A stretch of 23,128 bases of DNA from Bacteroidales bacterium (GTDB lineage: Bacteria > Bacteroidota > Bacteroidia > Bacteroidales > UBA932), in contig JAHHQP010000029.1 in NCBI GenBank assembly GCA_020026355.1, positions 1-23,128 of the forward strand. The letters run 5' to 3'. A program made the translations under genes and the position numbers. Shown piece by piece: positions 6,653 through 13,415 of the stretch. The first letter of the stretch is position 1. Each line of letters starts with the position of its first letter. The notes beneath the pieces are model-generated. The model saw only the letters and a program-made list of their open reading frames with translations, was not told the DNA's origin and made no database searches.

Positions 6653-9600
6653 ATGGAACATAAATCAATTTTTCTTGTTGCAATGGTTTTTGCGATCTGT
6701 TCTTGCTTGCAGGAAATTTCATCTCCGGAAATATCTGACGATGATTCAGTTTCAAATGAGTCAGAACAGATCGATTCTCTTGCAACGCAGGCTGTCTTGC
6801 AGTTGAACATCGGGTGTGCTGTTCCCGTGAAGACGAAAAGCAGTATCCCTTTCAACGAATCCACTCTTTCCAATGTCAACATTTATGCGTTCAGAGACGG
6901 GAAGCTATATGCAAGTCTCTATTCGGAAACACCTTCTGCTGTTACCTTGAAGCTTGCGAAAGGTTGCAGGTATGATCTTTATGCTTTGGGAAATGTCGGC
7001 CATAAGCCAGTCAATACGATCAATGAATCAGAATTCAAGATGAATATGGGGATTACCGTCAATTCCATATCTGAATTTTCGAATCAGATACCTTTGTCCT
7101 GGTCCATGAAAGACTATGTCTTCAATCCTTCATCTTCGACAGGAGTTCTTGAGGTAAGCATGCGGAAGATGGTCGCCAAGATCAATTTCGCCTTGAACAA
7201 AGGATCTTTGCGTGGATTGGACATCACTTCTGTGAAATTATGTCAGGCCGCCAGGAGAATGCGTCCGTTTCTGCAGAACAATAAAGCGGAAAGCAGTTCC
7301 GATGTGATGGACGGAGATCATGCTTCTGCATCTGATCTCAGCAGTCTCAATGCCGGAGGCGTCGTTTCATTCTATGCCTTTGAAAATATGCAGGGAGATC
7401 TTCTTCCTTCCAATACTGATCCATGGGCGAAGAATCCGGATAATATCAATTCGAAGAAAGATGTTTGTACTTTCATTGAAGTCAAGGGTATATTCCAGCC
7501 GGGATTCTTTTATTCAGGTGATGTGACCTATCGTTTTTATCTCGGATATGACAATGTCACTAATTTTGATGTGATTCGCAATGCGGAGTCAACGATTACA
7601 TTGTCTCTCACTGGTGATGGCCTTAAAGAGATTTCCTGGAAGGTCGTGCCAAACATCAACATTGAAGAAGGTTTCGCTTCCGGTTCCATAAGTCATGGAC
7701 TTCATGGTATCGATGACCTGTACATTGGAGAAATGCCGATTTATTCCGTGAAGATGGAGAAGGAGCTGCTGGAGTATTTTCATCACGATGTTTCCGGTGT
7801 CGGTTTGCTGTTTGAACCGGACAATGGCACCGCATCAGCTCTTCATTTTGAACCGTTGTCAGGGACCGGCGATCCGAGTGTGTTCTCATGTCGATTGAAG
7901 TGCCTGGATACGGCTTCCGGTGCAATCTGGCTGATTGATAAGGACGGTACGAAACTGATGAGGACAAGTTCGAATGTGCTGATTCAGAAACCTCTATTGG
8001 CTATAAGCAATCATCTTGAAGAAAGTGTAGATGATCATCGGCCGAACAAGGATGATCTTTCTTCGTATAGGAATCTTGCATTTACAATCAACGGTGACTT
8101 GAACCTGGTGAATTATGCTGATTATGGCTATGGATTATCTGTTTCTCAGAAATGCGATGTTCCATTTCTTTATATCTTTCTGACAGACAGGAATGGCGTG
8201 AACTTAAATGCGGAAGGCCATTCTTTCGACAATTCTCTCTTTACTCCGACTTTCGGCATCGGTTGCAGTGATGCGAAGGCCAATATCAGTTCATCATTAA
8301 AGATCGAGAAATTCTCTTCTTTGCCATCGGATTCAGGCAATGCTTCCTGGCGGTTCTTGCCGAAGATCGTCTGTCCTTCAGATTACGATCTGTCTTATGA
8401 TTTAAGTCGCATCTATGCTTTGAATGACTTTGTCGAATTAAGCATTGACAGCAAGAACGCCGATTCTTCTCGTACGAAGGCAAATCTGGATATCCTGCCG
8501 ATTCATTTCGTTTTAACGGATCCGATAAAATATGATCCGGCTTATGATTCTCCAGGATTGAATCAAAATACAGAACTGGTGTGCATAATCAAGAATCCTT
8601 CGAATGTCTATATGAGTTACAGAGTTGGAATGATCTCAAATTTAGTATCGGAAGTTGAAACCAATCCTTCACATTTCGACAGTATGGTAAAAGAATCAGA
8701 GCGGCTCTATGCTCAAGGAAAAGTGAAAAGATACATCTATGCTCATCCTGATGTGAATTTTAACAATTCAATGGTCAGCAGTCACGTTGATCGGAAAAAT
8801 TGCAAGTATTTCGATATCTCCGATAAAGTTTATTTAAGGCCGGGATATGAGGATTGTATGGAATATACTTCCTATCCCTTAAATGAGCAGTCGCAGTTCA
8901 AAGATGGGCAGATTAAAGTTGGAGAGCCTGTTTACTATCAATCTTTACCTGGTATCAATATATTTTCCAACTGTGCATCTTGGACCTATGTTCCTGGCAG
9001 CTTGAAACATCGGATGACTCTTGATTATTTTCAAGCTCTCAGTGATTCTGAAAAGAAGAATATTATCTATAAGGCTTTCTGTATTGTGCACGGAACGGAA
9101 TTCTATGTCGATTCCTGCATCGGTGATGTTTCCGACAGCAAGATGGAAAATCCTTCAGTTGTATATTTCACCTGGGATGAAAATGATAGATTTGCGACTC
9201 GATGGGAGGATAGATATTGGGAATATAATCCGGCAGATGGTCCATGTACTCCATATCCACTTCTCTGGTATCAGAATATCTGGAATATGGGATACTGTGA
9301 TTTCGATCTTCCATTTGGAAACGGGAGCATTGATCATTATGATGAAGTATGGGATGGAACTGCGGATGAGATCTTGAAGCTGATTTTTTATAGACAGGGA
9401 AATCAGTTATATGTCAAAACGAACGGAAAGACGGCACGACTTGAAATCCAGATGAGAATCCGTGCGGAGGGAAGTGTTGAAACAAAACGGAAAAGTGGTG
9501 CGGATTGGGAGTGGCATATTGCAAATCCGTATGTCAATTCGGTTTCTTCAGTCGTCGACGTTTCCTCTTCCGGGAAACCGGTAGATATGAATATGTTCCA

Positions 9601-9889
9601 TAAAAGTCTGGTATCTGTTTCAGATCAATATTGGACGAACAACAGTTGGCAACCTGTTCCTGTCAAATGGGAAGACAAGCATGCTCGTCCGGAACAGATA
9701 ACGGTCAGTCTTATAATCGGTTCTGCAGATAAGAAAAGATATCTCATCGAGACTGAATTTCCGAAGACATGGAATCACTCGTTCCATTATGAATCCACGA
9801 AATGGAAAAACCATCCGGATGACTGGAGCGGTGAGGTAGATGTCGTCGTGAATGAACATTTTTCAGATTTCATGATTATGGCCAAATGA
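6653..9889 (+). CDS. large putative lipoprotein, DUF4906/Mfa-like fimbrillin type
   Basis: A 1078-residue predicted surface or outer-membrane lipoprotein. The N-terminus MEHKSIFLVAMVFAICSC is a short type II signal peptide with a plausible lipobox before Cys18. Residues about 47-115 (LNIGCAVPVKTKSS, then STLSNVNIYAFRDGKLY and CRYDLYALGNVG) follow the pattern of Bacteroidota fimbrillin-like and DUF4906 proteins, with the typical MRKMVAKINFAL segment near 172. The rest is beta-rich and aromatic-rich with no catalytic motif I recognise. Assignment to the family is from pattern memory. Unlike neighbouring genes it prefers A/T-ending codons, suggesting separate acquisition or different selection. 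No other fimbrial genes adjoin it. The start could also be ATG 6683, but that would shorten the signal peptide too far. Confidence 0.75.
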   Translation: MEHKSIFLVAMVFAICSCLQEISSPEISDDDSVSNESEQIDSLATQAVLQLNIGCAVPVKTKSSIPFNESTLSNVNIYAFRDGKLYASLYSETPSAVTLKLAKGCRYDLYALGNVGHKPVNTINESEFKMNMGITVNSISEFSNQIPLSWSMKDYVFNPSSSTGVLEVSMRKMVAKINFALNKGSLRGLDITSVKLCQAARRMRPFLQNNKAESSSDVMDGDHASASDLSSLNAGGVVSFYAFENMQGDLLPSNTDPWAKNPDNINSKKDVCTFIEVKGIFQPGFFYSGDVTYRFYLGYDNVTNFDVIRNAESTITLSLTGDGLKEISWKVVPNINIEEGFASGSISHGLHGIDDLYIGEMPIYSVKMEKELLEYFHHDVSGVGLLFEPDNGTASALHFEPLSGTGDPSVFSCRLKCLDTASGAIWLIDKDGTKLMRTSSNVLIQKPLLAISNHLEESVDDHRPNKDDLSSYRNLAFTINGDLNLVNYADYGYGLSVSQKCDVPFLYIFLTDRNGVNLNAEGHSFDNSLFTPTFGIGCSDAKANISSSLKIEKFSSLPSDSGNASWRFLPKIVCPSDYDLSYDLSRIYALNDFVELSIDSKNADSSRTKANLDILPIHFVLTDPIKYDPAYDSPGLNQNTELVCIIKNPSNVYMSYRVGMISNLVSEVETNPSHFDSMVKESERLYAQGKVKRYIYAHPDVNFNNSMVSSHVDRKNCKYFDISDKVYLRPGYEDCMEYTSYPLNEQSQFKDGQIKVGEPVYYQSLPGINIFSNCASWTYVPGSLKHRMTLDYFQALSDSEKKNIIYKAFCIVHGTEFYVDSCIGDVSDSKMENPSVVYFTWDENDRFATRWEDRYWEYNPADGPCTPYPLLWYQNIWNMGYCDFDLPFGNGSIDHYDEVWDGTADEILKLIFYRQGNQLYVKTNGKTARLEIQMRIRAEGSVETKRKSGADWEWHIANPYVNSVSSVVDVSSSGKPVDMNMFHKSLVSVSDQYWTNNSWQPVPVKWEDKHARPEQITVSLIIGSADKKRYLIETEFPKTWNHSFHYESTKWKNHPDDWSGEVDVVVNEHFSDFMIMAK

Positions 9890-9890
9890 A

Positions 9891-9917
9891 AAAGGCGGAG
9901 AAAAATTCTCCGCCTTT
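9891..9917. terminator. bidirectional terminator between lipoprotein and epimerase genes
   Basis: AAAGGCGGAGAA (9891-9902) and TTCTCCGCCTTT (9906-9917) form a perfect 12-bp stem with an AAA loop. A-rich sequence precedes it and T-rich sequence follows, so it can terminate transcripts from both sides. It begins 2 nt after the lipoprotein stop codon and overlaps the TAA of the opposing epimerase gene. Confidence 0.85.
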
Positions 9918-10926
9918 AAAGCCATTTTTCCTTTTTATACCAATTGATCGTTTCTTTAACTCCTCTTTCCAATTGATATTCGGGCCTATAGCCCAACTCC
10001 CTTACAGCCGGAGTGATATCACACCTCCAGTTCCTCTGCTTCATGATGTTGTATTTGTCACGGTTCAGCGTACTTGGCACGTGAGTCAGTTTTCCCCACT
10101 TCTCCGCCACAAACGAGATCGATCTCAACAGCCAGAGAGGGCAATTGAAGCGAATCAGCCACGGATCGCCCAGTTCCTTGCGGATCAGGTCGGAGAATGT
10201 ACGGCTGCAGTATATTTCTCCATCGCTCAAGAAGTATTGCCGACGGGTTACTTTCTTTTCGATAGCCAGATACACAGCCTGAACCAAATCTTTCACATAC
10301 ACGAAAGTTATGTCCTGACGTTTGAACCCCGCAGCGATATCCACATGCCTTCTGATTGATGCCGCCATCAGGAAATAGCCCTTTTCACGAGGTCCGTAAA
10401 CTCCCGTCGGACGGAAAATCACATAAGGAAAGTCATCAAGCGAACGTATATAGTTCTCTGCCCGAAGCTTGCTCGCTCCGTAAGCCGTATTCGGCTGCGG
10501 AAAATCTGTTTCTGTTATTTCCGTATAATCTTTTTCCCTAATAGGTCCAAAGACACTTAAAGAACTTATGAAAACAAAAGTTTCAGGAACCATTTCCAGT
10601 TCCTTGAGGGCTTCGATGAAATGAACGGTCGCGATGTAGTTTACGTTCTCGAAATCCATGGTGTTCAGGCATTTGGTCACACCGGCACAATGCACGATAT
10701 GATCCCATCCGCCATGTTCTTCCTTATGTCTGGCAAGTTGCTGTCTCAATTTCTCCGGACTGGAGAAATCAAGCTCAGCAAAATCAATCCTTTCATCCTG
10801 CAGATATCTGCGGCTGCTGCCATGCCTTACTCCGGCCCAAACCTGCATGTCGCGTTCCAGACCGCCTTCCACCAGGAAACTTCCGATGAATCCACTTGCA
10901 CCGGTGACTAGAATTCTTTTATTCAT
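9916..10926 (-). CDS. NAD-dependent epimerase/dehydratase (extended SDR)
   Basis: A 336-residue extended short-chain dehydrogenase/reductase. The Rossmann NAD(P)-binding motif GASGFIG is at 9-15; the catalytic Tyr and Lys are in YGASK at 149-153, with Ser121/122 (FISSLSVFG) completing the triad. RPTGVYGPREKGY near 172-184 is typical of nucleotide-sugar epimerases and dehydratases; 3-beta-HSD-like and dihydroflavonol-reductase-like members share the fold, so the substrate is not assignable. The start gives the standard MNKRILVTGASG. It lies 81 nt downstream of recA on the same strand and may be read from it, although the spacer has a 6-bp hairpin (GAGAAG 10983-10988, CTTCTC 10994-10999). Its stop codon is embedded in a shared terminator stem. 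Confidence 0.9.
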   Translation of the reverse strand: MNKRILVTGASGFIGSFLVEGGLERDMQVWAGVRHGSSRRYLQDERIDFAELDFSSPEKLRQQLARHKEEHGGWDHIVHCAGVTKCLNTMDFENVNYIATVHFIEALKELEMVPETFVFISSLSVFGPIREKDYTEITETDFPQPNTAYGASKLRAENYIRSLDDFPYVIFRPTGVYGPREKGYFLMAASIRRHVDIAAGFKRQDITFVYVKDLVQAVYLAIEKKVTRRQYFLSDGEIYCSRTFSDLIRKELGDPWLIRFNCPLWLLRSISFVAEKWGKLTHVPSTLNRDKYNIMKQRNWRCDITPAVRELGYRPEYQLERGVKETINWYKKEKWL

Positions 10927-11007
10927 AAAGCACTTTCATTCTTGCCGAGGGCTTCCGGCTCGAGGGGAGAAGACTCTCTATGGAGAAGTGAAGCTTCTCG
11001 AAGAAAC

Positions 11008-12030
11008 TTAGTCCTGAACGCTGGCGAGAACTTCGCGGATCTTCGCTTCGATCTCGTCGCAAAGTTCAACGTTGTCGGAAAGGAGCTGCTTGACCGCTTC
11101 ACGGCCCTGAGCCAGTTTGCTGTCACCGTAGCTGAACCATGAACCGCTCTTCTTGACGATGTCGTGCTCGACTGCCAGATCCAGTACCTCACCCGGGTGG
11201 GAGATGCCTTCTCCGTAAACGATATCGAACTCGGCCTTCTTGAAAGGAGGAGCCATCTTGTTCTTGACGATCTTCACGCGGGTACGGTTACCGAGCGCCT
11301 CGTCACCGTCTTTGATCTGAGTCGTTCTGCGCACGTCCACACGTACGGAAGCGTAGAATTTCAGCGCGTTACCGCCGGTGGTGGTCTCCGGATTGCCGAA
11401 CATGACACCGATCTTGTCACGCAGCTGGTTGATGAAGATGCAGCAGGTGTTGGTCTTGCTGATGCTGGCCGTCAGTTTCCTCAGCGCCTGGCTCATCAGA
11501 CGTGCCTGGAGACCCATCTTGGAGTCGCCCATCTCGCCTTCGATCTCGGCCTTCGGGGTAAGGGCAGCCACGGAGTCGATGACGATGATGTCGATCGCGC
11601 CTGACCTGATGAGGTTGTCGGCGATCTCGAGTGCCTGTTCACCGTTGTCCGGCTGTGAAATGAGCAATGTATCGACGTCTACGCCGAGGTTCTTCGCGTA
11701 GGTTCTGTCAAATGCGTGCTCAGCATCAATGATGGCAGCGATGCCGCCTTGTTTCTGAGCCTGTGCGATCGCATGGATTGCAAGAGTTGTCTTACCACTG
11801 GATTCCGGTCCGTAGATCTCGATGACCCTTCCGCGTGGATATCCGCCGATTCCGAGGGCGTGGTCCAATGCGATGGATCCGCTCGGGATGACCGATACGT
11901 CCCATTTTGGCTGATCTCCCAACTTCATGATCGTACCTTTTCCGTAATCTTTCTCAATCTTGTCAATCGTCGCCTGCAATGCCTTGAGTTTCGCAGCATT
12001 GACTTCGGTACTCTTTTCTTCTTTAGCCAT
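11008..12030 (-). CDS. recA: recombinase RecA
   Basis: ATP-dependent strand-exchange protein for homologous recombination and DNA repair. The 340-residue product has Walker A GPESSGKT at 74-81, the catalytic Glu in DAEHAFD (Glu104), Walker B IIVIDSVAALTP starting near 148, loop L1 around EGEMGDS (164-170) and loop L2 starting at GVMFGNPETTTGGNALKFYA. The C-terminus is slightly shorter and less acidic than in E. coli. The start is unambiguous (MAKEEKSTEV). recX is not adjacent but lies about 3.9 kb away on the other strand. A TATCTTTG promoter lies about 60 nt upstream, with direct repeats on either side of it. Confidence 0.98.
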   Translation of the reverse strand: MAKEEKSTEVNAAKLKALQATIDKIEKDYGKGTIMKLGDQPKWDVSVIPSGSIALDHALGIGGYPRGRVIEIYGPESSGKTTLAIHAIAQAQKQGGIAAIIDAEHAFDRTYAKNLGVDVDTLLISQPDNGEQALEIADNLIRSGAIDIIVIDSVAALTPKAEIEGEMGDSKMGLQARLMSQALRKLTASISKTNTCCIFINQLRDKIGVMFGNPETTTGGNALKFYASVRVDVRRTTQIKDGDEALGNRTRVKIVKNKMAPPFKKAEFDIVYGEGISHPGEVLDLAVEHDIVKKSGSWFSYGDSKLAQGREAVKQLLSDNVELCDEIEAKIREVLASVQD

Positions 12031-12063
12031 AAATGTCGTGTTTTAAAATTTGTAAAAATGTTT

Positions 12064-12137
12064 CCATGGTTAGAATCATGGTTAGCAAAGATATGAAAAA
12101 ACCGAATACACTAAAATAAAATTTGTGTAAATTTGTG
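12064..12137 (-). promoter_or_regulatory. recA promoter region with direct repeats
   Basis: On the minus strand TATCTTTG (12093-12086) is an exact Bacteroidota -7 element; transcription would start near 12079, giving a leader of about 49 nt. CATGGTTAG (plus strand) is repeated at 12065-12073 and 12077-12085, spanning that start. AAATTTGTG is repeated at 12119-12127 and 12129-12137, one helical turn apart, upstream of the -7 box, and AAATTTGT occurs again at 12046-12053. These could be regulator or UP-like sites; no LexA-type SOS palindrome is evident. Confidence 0.5.
12128..12135 (+). promoter_or_regulatory. possible -7 element TAAATTTG for rlmN
   Basis: TAAATTTG matches TAnnTTTG on the plus strand but has no clear -33 box and would give a leader of about 165 nt before rlmN. 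It overlaps the AAATTTGTG direct repeat, so the match may be fortuitous. Confidence 0.3.
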
Positions 12138-12151
12138 CATTGTTTGAAAGG

Positions 12152-12269
12152 GGTCCGGACCTGTCAGGGTCGTGCCAAAGTACGGCACATGTAAAGGGCT
12201 CTTTCCTGCTCAGGCCAATGGAACCGAGGCCCGGAAATTGCAGGGAAGGACCATGGGGAACCCAGGTCC
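12152..12269. repeat. G+C-rich palindrome cluster in recA-rlmN spacer
   Basis: Unlike the A+T-rich recA promoter, this stretch is G+C-rich and full of small palindromes: GGTCCGGACC (12152-12161), CCTG-T-CAGG (12160-12168), GTGCC/GGCAC (12173-12177 and 12185-12189), a GGCCAATGG repeat variant (12213-12221), and a hairpin at 12248-12269 (GGACC and TGGG pairing with CCCA and GGTCC, one bulged A, GAA loop). It looks like accumulated REP-like debris or a structured rlmN leader. Confidence 0.4.
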
Positions 12270-12306
12270 CGATAAAGAAAAATAGAAATCAGATAATAGT
12301 TGGCGG

Positions 12307-13398
12307 ATGAAAATCAAACTTCTCGGAAAGAATCTTGAAGAGCTGAAGGCTGTCGTGGCCGAGGCTGGCCTGCCGGGCTTCACGGCGAAGCAGATGGCGC
12401 AGTGGTTGTATCAGAAAAGGGTGAGGACGATCGATGAGATGACGAACCTCTCCAAGGCGGCACGTGAAAAGCTCAATGAAAAATATGAAGTCGGTGTCGT
12501 GGAGTATTCCGGGAAGATCGAATCCACGGACGGCACGAAGAAGTACCTTTTCCCGGTGCGCTGCGCCCACAGGAAGGGACTCAATGCCGGCTGTGACGGC
12601 AGCGTTCCCGAAGACCAGCTGGAACTCGGCGCTGTCGAGGCCGTGATGATCCCCGACGACGGCCGCGCGACCCTCTGCGTATCCAGCCAGTCCGGCTGCA
12701 AGATGGGCTGCAAGTTCTGCATGACCGGCCGCCAAGGCTTCCACGGACATCTTTCCGCCGCTGACATCATCAGCCAGTTCCTGGCGGTGGACGAATGCGA
12801 GCAGCTCACGAACACCGTCTTCATGGGCATGGGCGAACCGCTCGACAACTACGAGAATGTCATGCGGGCCATCGAGATCCTGACTGCGGACTGGGGCTTC
12901 GCCTGGAGCCCGAAACGCATCACCCTCAGCTCCATTGGCGTACTCCCGACCCTCAGGAACTATCTGGACGACTGCAGATGCCATCTGGCGATCAGTCTCC
13001 ACGACCCATTCCCGGACGAGCGCCTCAGCATCATGCCCGCCCAGAAAGCCTTCCCATTGGCCCAGGTCATCGACCTCATCAAGCAATACGACTTCAGCGG
13101 CCAGCGACGGGTGAGCTTCGAATATACGATGTTCGCCGGGTTCAATGACAGCAAACGCCATGCAGACGCTTTGTTCCGGATGCTCAAAGGCATCGAATGC
13201 CGTATGAACCTGATCCGCTTCCACAAGATTCCGGACTATCCTTACGACACCTGCCCGGGACTGATCATGGAGCAGTTCAAGCAGCGGCTGAACAACCTGG
13301 GCGTGACCACGACCATCCGTGCTTCCCGTGGAGAGGACATTCTCGCGGCCTGCGGAATGCTCGCCGGGGAACATCAGGAGAAAGACAGACAGAAGTAG
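12307..13398 (+). CDS. rlmN: dual-specificity RNA methyltransferase RlmN
   Basis: Radical-SAM enzyme that methylates C2 of A2503 in 23S rRNA and, in dual-specificity members, A37 in certain tRNAs. The 363-residue product has the cluster motif CKMGCKFC (Cys131, 135, 138), the GMGEP motif at 174-178, and the two mechanistic cysteines expected from E. coli RlmN: Cys124 (TLCVSSQSG) and Cys349 (ILAACGML). Residues about 85-108 (RCAHRKGLNAGCDGS and following) look like an insertion of roughly 20 residues between the KYLF strand and EAVMIP relative to Bacteroidota RlmN as I remember it. ATG 12307 gives a typical N-terminus. It is followed after 17 nt by the patatin gene. Confidence 0.96.
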   Translation: MKIKLLGKNLEELKAVVAEAGLPGFTAKQMAQWLYQKRVRTIDEMTNLSKAAREKLNEKYEVGVVEYSGKIESTDGTKKYLFPVRCAHRKGLNAGCDGSVPEDQLELGAVEAVMIPDDGRATLCVSSQSGCKMGCKFCMTGRQGFHGHLSAADIISQFLAVDECEQLTNTVFMGMGEPLDNYENVMRAIEILTADWGFAWSPKRITLSSIGVLPTLRNYLDDCRCHLAISLHDPFPDERLSIMPAQKAFPLAQVIDLIKQYDFSGQRRVSFEYTMFAGFNDSKRHADALFRMLKGIECRMNLIRFHKIPDYPYDTCPGLIMEQFKQRLNNLGVTTTIRASRGEDILAACGMLAGEHQEKDRQK

Positions 13399-13415
13399 AA
13401 CCATCATAGTAGTCA

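Noticed and set aside
12031..12306. LexA/SOS box controlling recA
   Set aside because: No CTGT-N8-ACAG or GAAC-N4-GTTC palindrome is present; only direct repeats and unrelated small palindromes are seen.
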